Positions 50,509-63,342 of a stretch of DNA of 64,000 nucleotides are shown here, piece by piece. Made by a program: the position numbers and the translations under genes. Under the pieces are notes generated by a model. The model did no database searches and was not told where the DNA came from. It worked only from the letters and a program-made list of their open reading frames with translations. This stretch comes from Calliopsis andreniformis (taxonomy: Eukaryota > Arthropoda > Insecta > Hymenoptera > Andrenidae). Location of the stretch: NCBI RefSeq assembly GCF_051401765.1, contig NC_135068.1:1240001-1304000 (forward strand). The letters run 5' to 3'. The stretch's first letter is position 1. Each line of letters opens with the position of its first letter.

Positions 50509-51984
50509 TGGTTGCAATTATTCCTTTTATACGATGGAAAAACTGCTGTATTTATATTGTATTTTATGCTTCTGGCGTTGACTTCTAAGGCCCGATCTAT
50601 TCGATCTTGTGAAGCATCGCCCTAGAGTGAAGCCTAGGACGCCCGAAACGTAGAAATGGCCATTAATTTCACACTGGTTGCAATTATTCCTTTTATAGGA
50701 TGTAAGAACTGTTGTATTTATATCGTATTTATGCTTCTGGCGTTGACTTCTAAGGCCGTAGCTATTCGATGTGGTGGAGCGACGCCCTGGAGTGAAGCCT
50801 TGGTTGCCCGGAACGTAGAAATAACCATTAATTTCACACTGGTTGCTATTATTTCTATTATACGATGGAAAAACTGTTGTATTTTTATTGTATTTTATGC
50901 TTCTGGCGTTGACTTCCCAGGCCCGAGCTATTCGATCTTGTGAAGCATCGCTCCAGAGTGAAGCCTATGTCGCCCGAAACGGAGAAATGACAATTACTTT
51001 CACACTGCTTGCACTTATTCCTTTTATAGAATGGAAAAACTGTTGTATTTATATTGTATTTTATGCTTGTGGCGTTGACACCTAAGACCCTAACTATTCA
51101 ATGTGATGGAGCAGCGCCACAGACTGAAGCCTAGGTTGCCTGGAACGTAGAAATAATCATCAATTTTACACTGGTTGCAATTACTCCTGTTATGCAATGG
51201 AAAAGCTGTTGTATTTTTATTGTATTTTATGCTTCCGGCGTTGACTTCTATGGCCCGAGCTATTCGATTTGTTGGAGCAACGAGCTAGAGTGAAGCCTAG
51301 GTTGCCTGGAACGTAGAAATAATCATCAATTTTACACTGGTTGCAATTACACCTGTTATACAATGGAAAAACTGTTGAATTTTTATCGTATTTTATGCTT
51401 CTGGCGTTGACTTCTAAGGCCCGAGCTATTCGATTTGGTGGAGCAACGAGCTAGAGTGGACGCTGGTTTGACCGGAACGTAGAAATGACCATTACTTTCA
51501 CACTGGTTGCAATTATTTCTACTATACGATGGAAAAACTGTTGTATTTTTATTGTATTTTATGCATCTGGCGTTGACTTCTAAGACCAGAGCTATTCGTC
51601 CTGGTGCAGCAACGCCCTAGAGTGAAGCCTAGGTCGCCCGAAACATAGAAATGACCGTTACTTTCTCACTGGTTGCAATTATTCCTTTTATACGATGGAA
51701 AAGCTGCTGTATTTATATTGTATTTTATGCTTCTGGCGCTGACTTCTAATGCCCGAGCTATTCGATTTGGTGGAGCAACGATCTAGAGTGAAGCCTAGGT
51801 TGCCCGGAACGTAGTAGTGAACATTACTGTCACACTGGTTGCAATTATTCCTTTTATACGATGGAAAAACTGTTGTATTTATATTGTACTTTATGCATGT
51901 GGCGTTTACGCCTAAGGCCCTAACTATTCGATGTTCTGGAGCAACGCCCTAGAGTGAAGCATAGGTTGCCCGGAACGTAGAAAT
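50509..51984. repeat. 10-mer HOR copy 2
   Basis: Second copy of 48,850-50,325, ending near 51,984. There agaaataaccattaat replaces agaaatgaccattac of the first copy, and the sequence leaves the repeat. Confidence 0.85.
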
Positions 51985-53170
51985 AACCATTAATTTCACA
52001 CTGGTTGCAAATACTCCTGTTATACAAGGGAAAGACTGTTGTATTTTTATTGTATTTTATGCTTCTGGCGTTGACTTCTAAGGCCCGAGCTCTTCGATTT
52101 GGTGGGGCAACGAGCTAGATTGGAGCCTAGGTTGCCCGGAACGTAGAAATAACCATTAATTTCACACTGGTTGCAATTACTCCTGTTATACAATGGAAAA
52201 ACTGTTGTATTTTTATTGTATTTTATGCTTCTGGCGTTGACTTCTAAGGCCCGAGCTATTCGATTTGGTGGAGCATCGAGCTAGAGTGAAGCCTAGGTTT
52301 CCCGGAACGTAGAAATGAACATTACTTTCACACTGGTTGCAATAATTTCTATTATACTATGGAAAAACTGTTGTATTTTTATTGTATTTTGTGCTTCTGG
52401 CGTTGACTTCTAAGGCCCGAGATATCCGATCTTGTGATGCATCGCCCTAGAGTGAAGCCTAGGTTGCCCGGAACGTAGAAATAACCATTCATTTCACACT
52501 GGTTGCAATTACTCCTGTTATACAATGGAAAAACTGTTGTATTTTTATTGCACTCTATGCTTCTGGCGTTGACTTCTAAGGCCCGAGCTCTTCGATTTGG
52601 TGGGGCAACGAGCTAGATTGGAGCCTAGGTTGCCCGGAACGTAGAAATAACAATTAATTTCACACTGGTTGCAATTACTCCTGTTATACAATGGAAAAAC
52701 TGTTGTATTTTTATTGTATTTTATGCTTCTGGCGTTGACTTCTAAGGCCCGAGCTATTCGATTTGGTGGAGCATCGAGCTGGAGTGAAGCCTAGGTTTCC
52801 CGGAACGTAGAAATGAACATTACTTTCACACTGGTTGCAATAATTTCTATTATACTATGGAAAAACTGTTGTATTTTTATTGTATTTTATGCTTCTGGCG
52901 TTGACTTCTAAGGCCTGAGCTATCCGATCTTGTGATGCATCGCCCTAGAGTGAAGCCTATGTTGCCCGGAACGTAGAAATAACCATTCATTTCACACTGG
53001 TTGCAATTACTCCTGTTATACAATGGAAAAACTGTTGTATTTTTATTGCACTCTATGCTTCTGGCGTTGACTTCTAAGGCCCGAGCTCTTCGATTTGGTG
53101 GGGCAACGAGCTAGATTGGAGCCTAGGTTGCCCGGAACGTAGAAATAACCATTAATTTCACACTGGTTGC
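51985..53170. repeat. 3-mer HOR (498 bp), two full copies and part of a third
   Basis: The motif aggcccgagctcttcg followed by gagctagattggagcc starts at 52,081, 52,579 and 53,077, exactly 498 bases (3 x 166) apart. Each unit holds the agctcttcg monomer, a gcatcgagctag / gtttcccgg monomer and a ctatccgatcttgtgatgc monomer ending in ttgcactctatgc. Small differences occur, for example aaggcccgagatatcc in unit 1 and aaggcctgagctatcc in unit 2. The third unit fades after about 53,170. Confidence 0.82.
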
Positions 53171-54379
53171 AATTACTCCTGTTGTACGATGGAAAAACTG
53201 TTGTATTTTTATTGTATTTTATGCTTCTGGCGTTGACTTCTAATGCCCCAGCTATTCGATTTGGTGGAGCAACGAGCTAGAGTGAAGCCTACGTTGACCG
53301 GAACGTAGAAATGAACATTACTTTCACACTGGTTGCAATTATTCCTTTTATACGATGGAAACTCTGTTGTACTTATATTGTATTTTATGAGTCTGGAGTT
53401 GGTGTCTATGACCCGAGCTATTCGAAGTGGTGGACCAATGAGCTAGAGTGTTGCCTAGGTTGCCCGGAACGTAGAAATGACCATTACTTTCACACTGGTA
53501 GCAATTATTTCTACTTTACGATGGAAAAACTGTTGTATTTTTATTGTATTTTATGCATCTGGCTTTGACTTCTAAGGCCCTAACTATTGGTTGTGGAGGA
53601 GCAACGCCCTAGAGTGAAGCCTAGGATGCCCGGAACGTAGTAATAACCATTTATTTCACACTGGTTGCAATTACTCCTGTTATACAATGGAAAAACTGCT
53701 GTATTTATATTGCGTTCTATGCCTCTGGCGTTGACTTCTAAGGCCCGAGCTGTTCGATCTTGTGCAGCGTCGCCCTAGAGTGAAGCCTAGGACGCCCGAA
53801 ACGTAGAAATGACCATTACTTTCACGCTGGTTGCAATTACTCCTGTTATACAATGAAAAAACTGTTGTATTTTTATTGTATTTTATGCTTCAGGCGTTGA
53901 CTTCTAAGGCCCGAGCTATTCGATTTGGTGGAGCATCGAGCTAGAGTGAAGCCTAGGTTTCCCGGAACGTGGAAATGAACATTACTTTCACACTGCTTGC
54001 AATTATTTCCATTATACTAAGGAAAAACTGTTGTATTCTTATTGTATTTTATGCTTCTGGCGTTGACTTCTAAGGCCCGAGCTATTCGATCTTGTGAAGC
54101 ATCGCCCCAGAGTGAAGCCTAGGTCGCCCGAAACGTAGAAATGACCATTACTTTCACACTGGTTGCAATTATACCTTTTATACGATGGAAGGACTGTTGT
54201 ATTTATATTGTATTTTATGCTTCTGCCGTTGACACCTGAGGCCCTAACTATTCGATGTGGTCAAGCATCGCCCTAGAGTGAAGCCTAGGTCGCCCGAGAC
54301 GTAGAAATGAAAATTACTTTCACACTGATTGCAATTATTCCTTTTATACGATGAATAAACAGTTGTATTTATATTATGT
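53171..54379. repeat. Mixed satellite monomers before the 17-mer repeat
   Basis: Seven monomers. Those at about 53,290-53,560 (gaaactctgttgtac, gtggaccaatgag) are diverged relatives of the pair at about 55,120-55,390, offset 1,824 (11 monomers less two bases). Others carry gcatcgagctag with gaacgtggaaatgaac, and gaataaacagttg. Only satellite is present. Confidence 0.65.
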
Positions 54380-56541
54380 TTTATGCTTCTGGCGTTGACA
54401 CCTAAGGCCCTAACTATTCGATGTGGTTGAGTGACGCCCTAGAGTGAAGCCTAGGACGCCCGAAACGTAGAAATGACCATTACTTTCTCACTGGTTGCAA
54501 TTATTCCTTTTATACGATGGAAAAACTGCTGTATCTATATTGTGTTTTAAGCTTCTGGCGTTGACTTCTAAGGCCCGATCTATTCGATCTTGTGAAGCAT
54601 CGCCCTAGACTGTAGCATAGGACGCCCGAAACGTAGAAATGGCCATTACTTTCACACTGGTTGCAATTATTCCTTTTATAGGATGGAAGAACTGTTGTAT
54701 TTATATCGTATTTATGCTTCTGGCGTTAACTTCTAAGGCCGTAGCTATTCGATTTGGTGGAGCGACGCCCTTGAGTGAAGCCTTGGTTGCCCGGAACGTA
54801 GAAATAACCATTAATTTCACACTGTTTGCAATTACTCCTGTTATACAATGGAAAAACTGCTGTATTTATATTGTATTTTATGCTCCTGGCGTTGACTACT
54901 AAGGCCCGAGCTGTTCGATCTTGAGCAGCATCGCCCCAGAGTGAAGCCTATGTCTCCCGAAACGTAGAAATGACCATTACTTTCACACTTGTTGCAATTA
55001 TTCCTTTTATACGAAGGAAAACTGTTGTATTTATTTTGTATTTTATGCTTCTGGCGCTGACTTCTAATGCCCCAGGTATTCGATTTGGTGGAGCAACGAG
55101 CTAGAGTGAAGCCTACGTTGCCCGGAACGTAGAAATGAACATTACTTTCACACTGGTTGCAATTATTCCTTTTATACGATGGAAACTCTGTTGTACTTAT
55201 ATTGTATTTTATGATTCTGGCGTTGGCGTCTATGGCCCGAGCTATTCGATGTGGTGGACCAATGAGCTAGAGTGTTGCCTAGGTTGCCCGGAACGTAGAA
55301 ATGACCATTACTTTCACAGTGGTAGCAATTATTTCTACTATACGATGGAAAGACTGTTGTATTTTTATTGTATTTTATGCATCTCGCGTTGACTTCTAAG
55401 GCCCTAACTATTCGTTGTGGTGGAGCAACGCCCTAGAGTGAAGCCTAGGTAGCCCGGAACGTAGAAATAACAATTAATTTCACGCTGGTTGCGATTCCTC
55501 CTGTTATACAATGGAAAAACTGTTGTATTTTTATTGTATTTTATGCTTCTGGCGTTGACTTCAAAGGCCCGAGCTATTCGATTAGGTGAAGCATCGCCCT
55601 AGAGTGAAGACTATGCTGACCGGAACATAGAAATGAACATTACTTTGACACTGGTTGCAATTATTCTGTTTATACGATGGAAAAAGTGTTGTATTTATAT
55701 TCTATTTTATACTTCTGGCGTTGGCATCTAAGGCACTAACAATTCGATCTGGTGGAGCAACCTCCTAGAGTGAAGAATAAGTTGCCCGGAACGTCGAAAT
55801 AACCATTAATTTCACACTGGTTGCAATTACTCCTGTTATAAGGTGGACAAACTGGTGTATTTTTATTGTATTTTACGCTTCTGGCGTTGAATTATGAGCC
55901 CCTAGCTATTCGATATGTTGGAGCAACGCCCTTGAGTGTATCCAGGGTCGCCCGAAACGTAGAAATGACCATTACTTTCACACTGGTTGCACTTACTCCT
56001 GTTATACGATGGAAAAACTGTTGTATTTTTATTGTATTTTATGCTTCTGGCGTTGACACATAAGGCCCTAACTATTCGATGTGGTGGAGCCACGCCCTAG
56101 AGTGAAGCCTAGGTTGCCCGGAACGTAGAAAAGACCATTACTTTCACACTGGTTTCAATTACTGCTGTTATACAATGGAAGAACTGTTGTATTTATATTG
56201 TATTTTATGCTTCTGGCGTTGACACCTAAGGCCCTAACTATTCGATGTGGTGGAGCAACGACCTAGAGTGAAGGCTAGGTTGCCCGGAACGTAGAAATAA
56301 CCATTGATTTAACACTGGTTGCAATTACTCTTGTTATACAATGGAAAAACTGTTGTATTTTTATTGTATTCCATGCTTCTGGCGTTGACTTCTAAGGCCC
56401 GAGCTATTCGATGTGGTGGAGCAACGAGCTAGAGTGTTGCCTAGGTTGCCCGGAACGTAGAAATGACCATTACTTTCACACTGGTAGCAATTATTTCTAC
56501 TATACGATGGAAAGACTGTTGTATTTTTATTGTATTTTATG
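54380..56541. repeat. 13-monomer block, copy 1 (offset 2,820 bp)
   Basis: Matches 57,200-59,361 at a constant offset of 2,820 (17 monomers less two bases). Shared variants are ctgctgtatctatattg, tatcgtatttatgc, ggcgttaacttc, gtttgcaattac, gcatctcgcgttgac, ttgcgattcctcc, ggcactaacaattcg and tgtatccagggtcg. Single-base differences are few, for example gttgactactaagg here and gttgacttctaagg in the copy. In copy 1 the block is followed by four monomers that in the upper region appear at 60,689. Confidence 0.85.
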
Positions 56542-57220
56542 CTTGTGGCGTTGACTTCTAATGCCCGAGCTATTCGATTTGGTGGAGCAACGAGCTAGAG
56601 TGAAGCCTAGGTTGCCCGGAACGTAGAAATGACCATTACTTTCACACTGGTCTTAATTATTCCTTTTATACGATGGAAATACTGTTGTATTTATATTGTA
56701 TTTTATGCTTCTGGCGTTGACACCTGACGCCCTAACCATTCGATGTGGGCAAGCATCGCCCTAGAGTGAAGCCTATGTCGCCCGAAACGTAGAAATGACA
56801 ATTACTTTCATACTGGTTGCAATTATTCCTTTTATACGATGAATAAACTGTTCTATTTATATTATATTTTATGCTTCTGGCGTTGACACCTAAGGCCCTA
56901 ACTATTCGATGTGGTGGAGTGACGCCCTAGAGTGAAGCCTATGACGCCCGAAACGTAGAAATGACCATTACTTTCACAATGGTTGCAATTATTCCTTTTA
57001 TACGATGGAAAAACTGCTGTATTGATATTGTATTTTATGCTTCTGGCATTGACTTCTAAGGCCCGAGCTATTCGATCTTGTGAAGCATCGCCCCAGAGTG
57101 AAGCGTAGGTCGCCCGAAACGTAGAAATGACCATTACTTTCACACTGGTTGCAATTATTCCTTTTATACGATGGAAATACTGTTGTATTTATATTGTATT
57201 TTATGCTTCTGGCGTTGACA
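56541..57220. repeat. Four-monomer block shared with 60,689-61,368
   Basis: Starts at gcttgtggcgttgac and contains ctggtcttaattattcc, gatgtgggcaagcatcg and tgtattgatattg. It matches 60,689-61,368 at an offset of 4,148 (25 monomers less two bases). It forms the rest of the 17-mer period after 54,380-56,541. Confidence 0.8.
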
Positions 57221-59361
57221 CCTAAGGCCCTAACTATACGATGTGGTGGAGTGACGCCCTAGAGTGAAGCCTAGGACGCCCGAAACGTAGAAATGACCAT
57301 TACTTTCTCACTGGTTGCAATTATTCCTTTTATACGATGGAAAAACTGCTGTATCTATATTGTGTTTTAAGCTTCTGGCGTTGACTTCTAAGGCCCGATC
57401 TATTCGATCTTGTGAAGCATCGCCCTAGACTGAAGCATAGGACGCCCGAAACGTAGAAATGGCCATTACTTTCACACTGGTTGCAATTATTCCTTTTATA
57501 GGATGGAAGAACTGTTGTATTTATATCGTATTTATGCTTCTGGCGTTAACTTCTAAGGCCGTAGCTATTCGATTTGGTGGAGCGACGCCCTTGAGTGAAG
57601 CCTTGGTTGCCCGGAACGTAGAAATAACCATTAATTTCACACTGTTTGCAATTACTCCTGTTATACAATGGAAAAACTGCTGTATTTATATTGTATTTTA
57701 TGCTCCTGGCGTTGACTTCTAAGGCCCGAGCTGTTCGATCTTGAGCAGCATCGCCCCAGAGTGAAGCCTATGTCTCCCGAAACGTAGAAATGACCATTAC
57801 TTTCACACTTGTTGCAATTATTCCTTTTATACGAAGGAAAACTGTTGTATTTATTTTGTATTTTATGCTTCTGGCGCTGACTTCTAATGCCCCAGGTATT
57901 CGATTTGGTGGAGCAACGAGCTAGAGTGAAGCCTACGTTGCCCGGAACGTAGAAATGAACATTACTTTCACACTGGTTCCAATTATTCCTTTTATACGAT
58001 GGAAACTCTGTTGTACTTATATTGTATTTTATGATTCTGGCGTTGGCGTCTATGGCCCGAGCTATTCGATGTGGTGGACCAATGAGCTAGAGTGTTGCCT
58101 AGGTTGCCCGGAACGTAGAAATGACCATTACTTTGACAGTGGTAGCAATTATTTCTACTATACGATGGAAAGACTGTTGTATTTTTATTGTATTTTATGC
58201 ATCTCGCGTTGACTTCTAAGGCCCTAACTATTCGTTGTGGTGGAGCAACGCCCTAGAGTGAAGCCTAGGTAGCCCGGAACGTAGAAATAACAATTAATTT
58301 CACGCTGGTTGCGATTCCTCCTGTTATACAATGGAAAAACTGTTGTATTTTTATTGTATTTTATGCTTCTGGCGTTGACTTCAAAGGCCCGAGCTATTCG
58401 ATTAGGTGAAGCATCGCCCTAGAGTGAAGACTATGCTGACCGGAACATAGAAATGAACATTACTTTGACACTGGTTGCAATTATTCTGTTTATACGATGG
58501 AAAAAGTGTTGTATTTATATTCTATTTTATACTTCTGGCGTTGGCATCTAAGGCACTAACAATTCGATCTGGTGGAGCAACCTCCTAGAGTGAAGAATAA
58601 GTTGCCCGGAACGTCGAAATAACCATTAATTTCACACTGGTTGCAATTACTCCTGTTATAAGATGGACAAACTGGTGTATTTTTATTGTATTTTACGCTT
58701 CTGGCGTTGAATTATGAGCCCCTAGCTATTCGATATGTTGGAGCAACGCCCTTGAGTGTATCCAGGGTCGCCCGAAACGTAGAAATGACCATTACTTTCA
58801 CACTGGTTGCACTTACTCCTGTTATACGGTGGAAAAACTGTTGTATTTTTATTGTATTTTATGCTTCTGGCGTTGACACATAAGGCCCTAACTATTCGAT
58901 GTGGTGGAGCCACGCCCTAGAGTGAAGCCTAGGTTGCCCGGAACGTAGAAAAGACCATTACTTTCACACTGGTTTCAATTACTGCTGTTATACAATGGAA
59001 GAACTGTTGTATTTATATTGTATTTTATGCTTCTGGCGTTGACACCTAAGGCCCTAACTATTCGATGTGGTGGAGCAACGACCTAGAGTGAAGGCTAGGT
59101 TGCCCGGAACGTAGAAATAACCATTGATTTAACACTGGTTGCAATTACTCTTGTTATACAATGGAAAAACTGTTGTATTTTTATTGTATTCCATGCTTCT
59201 GGCGTTGACTTCTAAGGCCCGAGCTATTCGATGTGGTGGAGCAACGAGCTAGAGTGTTGCCTAGGTTGCCCGGAACGTAGAAATGACCATTACTTTCACA
59301 CTGGTAGCAATTATTTCTACTATACGATGGAAGGACTGTTGTATTTTTATTGTATTTTATG
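57200..59361. repeat. 13-monomer block, copy 2 (offset 2,820 bp)
   Basis: Second copy of 54,380-56,541. Its last seven monomers are themselves duplicated in tandem (58,085-60,408), and only after that extra copy does the sequence continue with the counterpart of 56,541-57,220. The 7-mer duplication therefore arose inside this copy of the larger unit. Confidence 0.85.
58085..59246. repeat. 7-mer HOR copy 1 (1,162 bp)
   Basis: Seven monomers from the gagtgttgcctagg type through gcatctcgcgttgac (58,199), ttgcgattcctcc and tgtatccagggtcg to aaggctaggttgcc. They are followed directly by a second copy at an exact 1,162-base offset. The lower region at 54,380-56,541 has only one copy of this heptamer. 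Confidence 0.87.
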
Positions 59362-60408
59362 CATCTCGCGTTGACTTCTAAGGCCCTAACTATTCGTTGT
59401 GGTGGAGCAACGCCCTAGAGTGAAGCCTAGGTAGCCCGGAACGTAAAAATAACAATTAATTTCACGCTGGTTGCGATTCCCCCTGTTATACAATGGAAAA
59501 ACTGTTGTATTTTTATTGTATTTTATGCTTCTGGCGTTGACTTCAAAGGCCCGAGCTATTCGATTAGGTGAAGCATCGCCCTAGAGTGAAGACTATGCTG
59601 ACCGGAACATAGAAATGAACATTACTTTGACACTGGTTGCAATTATTCTGTTTATACGATGGAAAAAGTGTTGTATTTATATTCTATTTTATACTTCTGG
59701 CGTTGGCATCTAAGGCACTAGCAATTCGATCTGGTGGAGCAACCTCCTAGAGTGAAGAATAAGTTGGCCGGAACGTCGAAATAACCATTAATTTCACACT
59801 GGTTGCAATTACTCCTGTTATAAGATGGACAAACTGGTGTATTTTTATTGTATTTTACGCTTCTGGCGTTGAATTATGAGCCCCTAGCTATTCGATATGT
59901 TGGAGCAACGCCCTTGAGTGTATCCAGGGTCGCCCGAAACGTAGAAATGACCATTACTTTCACACTGGTTGCACTTACTCCTGTTATACGATGGAAAAAC
60001 TGTTGTATTTTTATTGTATTTTATGCTTCTGGCGTTGACACATAAGGCCCTAACTATTCGATGTGGTGGAGCCACGCCCTAGAGTGAAGCCTGGGTTGCC
60101 CGGAACGTAGAAATGACCATTACTTTCACACTGGTTTCAATTACTGCTGTTATACAATGGAAGAACTGTTGTATTTATATTGTATTTTATGCTTCTGGCG
60201 TTGACACCTAAGGCCCTAACTATTCGATGTGGTGGAGCAACGACCTAGAGTGAAGGCTAGGTTGCCCGGAACGTAGAAATAACCATTGATTTAACACTGG
60301 TTGCAATTACTCTTGTTATACAATGGAAAAACTGTTGTATTTTTATTGTATTCCATGCTTCTGGCGTTGACTTCTAAGGCCCGAGCTATTCGATGTGGTG
60401 GAGCAACG
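59247..60408. repeat. 7-mer HOR copy 2 (1,162 bp)
   Basis: Second copy of 58,085-59,246, with few differences: cgattccccctg versus cgattcctcctg, gttggccgg versus gttgcccgg near 59,764, and gcctgggttgcc versus gcctaggttgcc near 60,090. After about 60,408 the sequence turns to gagagaagcctagg and leaves the repeat. Confidence 0.87.
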
Positions 60409-61684
60409 AGCTAGAGAGAAGCCTAGGTTGCCCGGAACGTAGAAATGACCATTACTTTCACACTAGATGCAATTATTTCTATTATACGATGGAAAAACTG
60501 TTGTATTTTTATTTTATTTTATGCTTCCGGCGTTGACACCTAAGGCCCGAACCATCCGATGTGATGGAGCAACGCCCTAGAGTGAAGCCTAGGTTGCCCG
60601 GAACGTAGAAATGACCATTAATTTCACACTGGTTGCAATTACTCCTGTTATACAATGGAAAAACTGTTGTATTTTTATTGTATTTTATGCTTGTGGCGTT
60701 GACTTCTAATGCCCGGGCTATTCGATTTGGTGGAGCAACGAGCTAGAGTGAAGCCTAGGTTGCCCGGAACGTAGAAATGACCATTACTTTCACACTGGTC
60801 TTAATTATTCCTTTTATACGATGGAAATACTGTTGTATTTATATTGTATTTTATGCTTCTGGCGTTGACACCTGACGCCCTAACCATTCGATGTGGGCAA
60901 GCATCGCCCTAGAGTGAAGCCTATGTCGCCCGAAACGTAGAAATGACAATTACTTTCATACTGGTTGCAATTATTCCTTTTATACGATGAATAAACTGTT
61001 CTATTTATATTATATTTTATGCTTCTGGCGTTGACATCTAAGGCCCTAACTATTCGATGTGGTGGAGTGACGCCCTAGAGTGAAGCCTATGACGCCCGAA
61101 ACGTAGAAATGACCATTACTTTCTCAATGGTTGCAATTATTCCTTTTATACGATGGAAAAACTGCTGTATTGATATTGTATTTTATGCTTCTGGCATTGA
61201 CTTCTAAGGCCCGAGCTATTCGATCTTGTGAAGCATCGCCCCAGAGTGAAGCGTAGGTCGCCCGAAACGTAGAAATGACCATTACTTTCACACTGGTTGC
61301 AATTATTCCTTTTATACGATGGAAATACTGTTGTATTTATATTGTATTTTATGCTTCTGGCGTTGACACCTGAGGCCCTAGCTATTCGATGTGGGCAGGC
61401 ATCGCCCTAGAGTGAAGCCTATGTCGCCCGAAACGTAGAAATGACAATTACTTTCACACTGGTTGCAATTATTCCTTTTATACGATGAATAAACTGTTGG
61501 ATTTATATTATATTTTATGCTTCTGGCGGTGACACCTAAGGCCCGAACCATTCGATGTGATGGAGCAACGCCCTAGAGTGAAGCCTAGGTTGCCCGTAAC
61601 GTAGAAATGACCATTAATTTCACACTGGTTGCAATTACTCCTGTTATACAATGGAAAAACTGTTGTATTTATATTGTATTTTAT
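60409..61684. repeat. Satellite monomers including the copy of 56,541-57,220
   Basis: One to two unmatched monomers come first, with cacactagatgcaat and cgaaccatccgatgtg. Bases 60,689-61,368 then repeat the four-monomer block at 56,541-57,220, and the last monomers carry gatgtgggcaggcatcg and ggcggtgacacc. Only satellite is present. Confidence 0.72.
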
Positions 61685-62342
61685 GCTTCTGCCGTTGACA
61701 CCTGAGACCCTAACTATTCGATGTGGTCAAGCATCGCCCTAGAGTGAAGCCCAGGTCGCCCGAAACGTAGAAATGACCAATACTTTCACACTGGTTGCAA
61801 TCATTCGTTTATACGATGGAAAAACTGTTGCATTTATATTGTATTTTATGCTTCTGGCGTTGACACATAAGGCCCTAACTATTCGATGTGGTGGAGCCAC
61901 GCCCTAGAGTGAAGCCTGGGTTGCCCGGAACGTAGAAATGACCATTACTTTCACACTGGTTTCAATTATTTCAATTATACGATGGAAAAGCTGTTGTATT
62001 TTTATTGTATTTTATGCTTCTGGCGTTGACTTCTAAGGCCCGAGCTATTCGATGTGGTGGAGCAACGAGCTAGAGTGAAGCCTAGGTTGCCCGGAACGTA
62101 GAAATGACCACAACGTTCACACTAGTTGCAATAATTTCTATTATACCATGGAAAAACTGTTGCATTTATATTTTGTTTTATGCTTCTGGCGTTGACTTCT
62201 CAGGCCCGATCTATTCGATCTTGTGAAGCATCGCCCTAGAGTGAAGCCAAGGTCGACAGAAACGTAGAAATGACAATTACTTTCACACTGCTTGCAATTA
62301 TTCCTTTTATAGGATGGATGAACTGTTGTATTTATATCGTAT
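61685..62342. repeat. 10-mer HOR copy 1 (offset 1,658 bp), left part
   Basis: Shares gttgacacctgagaccc, gaccaatactttc, cattcgtttatacg (short by one or two bases), gttgacacataagg, tttcaattatacg, gaccacaacgttcac and ggtcgacagaaacg with 63,343-64,000 at an offset of 1,658 (10 monomers less two bases). The match runs to the window end, so its true length is unknown. Confidence 0.83.
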
Positions 62343-63342
62343 TTTAGCTTCTGGCGTTGACTTCTAAGGCCCGATCTATTGGATCTTGTGAAGCATCGCC
62401 CTAGAGTGAAGCCTAGGACGCCCGAAACGTAGAAATGACCATTACTTTCACACTGGTTGCAATTATTCCGTTTATACGATGGAAAAAGTGTTGTATTTAT
62501 ATTCTATTTTATACTTCTGGCGTTGGCATCTAAGGCACTAACAATTCGATCTGGTGGAGCAACGCCCTAGAGTGAAGAATAGGTTGCCCGGAACGTAGAA
62601 ATGACCATTACTTTCACACTGGTTTCAATTATTTCTATTATACTAAGGAAAAACTGTTGTATTTTTATTGTATTTTATGCTTCTGGCGTTGACTTCTAAG
62701 GCCGGAGCTATTCGGTCTTGTGAAGCATCGCCCCAGAGTGAAGCCTAGGTCGCCCGAAACGTAGAAATGACCATTACGTTCACACTGGTTGCAATTATTC
62801 CTTTTATACGATGGAAAGACTGTTGTATTTATATTGTATTTTATGCTTCTGCCGTTGACACCTGAGGCCCTAACTATTCGATGTGGTCAAGCATCGCCCT
62901 AGAGTGAAGCCTAGGTTGCCCGGAACGAAGAAATGAACATTACTTTCACACTGGTTGCAATTATTCCTTTTATACGATGGAAAATCTGTTGTACTTATAT
63001 TGTATTTTATGCTTCTGGCGTTGACGCCTAAGGCCCTAACTATTCGCTGTGGTGGAGCAACGCCCTAGAGTGAGGCCCAGGTTGCCCGGAACGTAGAAAT
63101 AACCACTAATTTCACACTGGATGGAAGTACTCCTGTTATACAATGGAAAAACTGTTGTATTTTCATTGTATTTTATGCTTCTGGCGTTGACTTCCAATGC
63201 CCGAGCTATTCGATTTGGTGGAGCAACGCCCTAGAGTGAAGCCCAGGTTGCCCGGAACCTAGAAATAACAATTAATTTCACACTGGTTGCATTTCCTCCT
63301 GTTATACGATGGACAACCTGGTGTATTTTTATTGTATTTTAC
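62343..63342. repeat. Remainder of the last 10-mer period
   Basis: About six monomers. They include one with ggcactaacaattcg related to the monomer at about 58,555, one with gttgacgcctaagg near 63,022, and one with tggatggaagtactcc near 63,118, where the common ggttgcaattactcc is altered. No gene or foreign DNA is seen. Confidence 0.65.

Noticed and set aside
48997..51085. Open frames of 80-95 codons (48,997-49,284, 49,184-49,426 and copies at 50,656 and 50,843) as possible small membrane-like proteins
   Set aside because: They are translations of the satellite monomer. The same peptide motifs recur throughout the window in every copy that happens to lack a stop, on both strands. 166 is not divisible by 3, and no frame spans more than two monomers. 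There is no sign of codon constraint or gene signals.
14681..60408. A fixed breakpoint position within the monomer for all duplications
   Set aside because: Junctions fall at several monomer positions (about 50-60, 89, 117-122 and 148-153). Neighbouring monomers are so alike that each junction is uncertain by tens of bases, so no hotspot can be claimed by eye.
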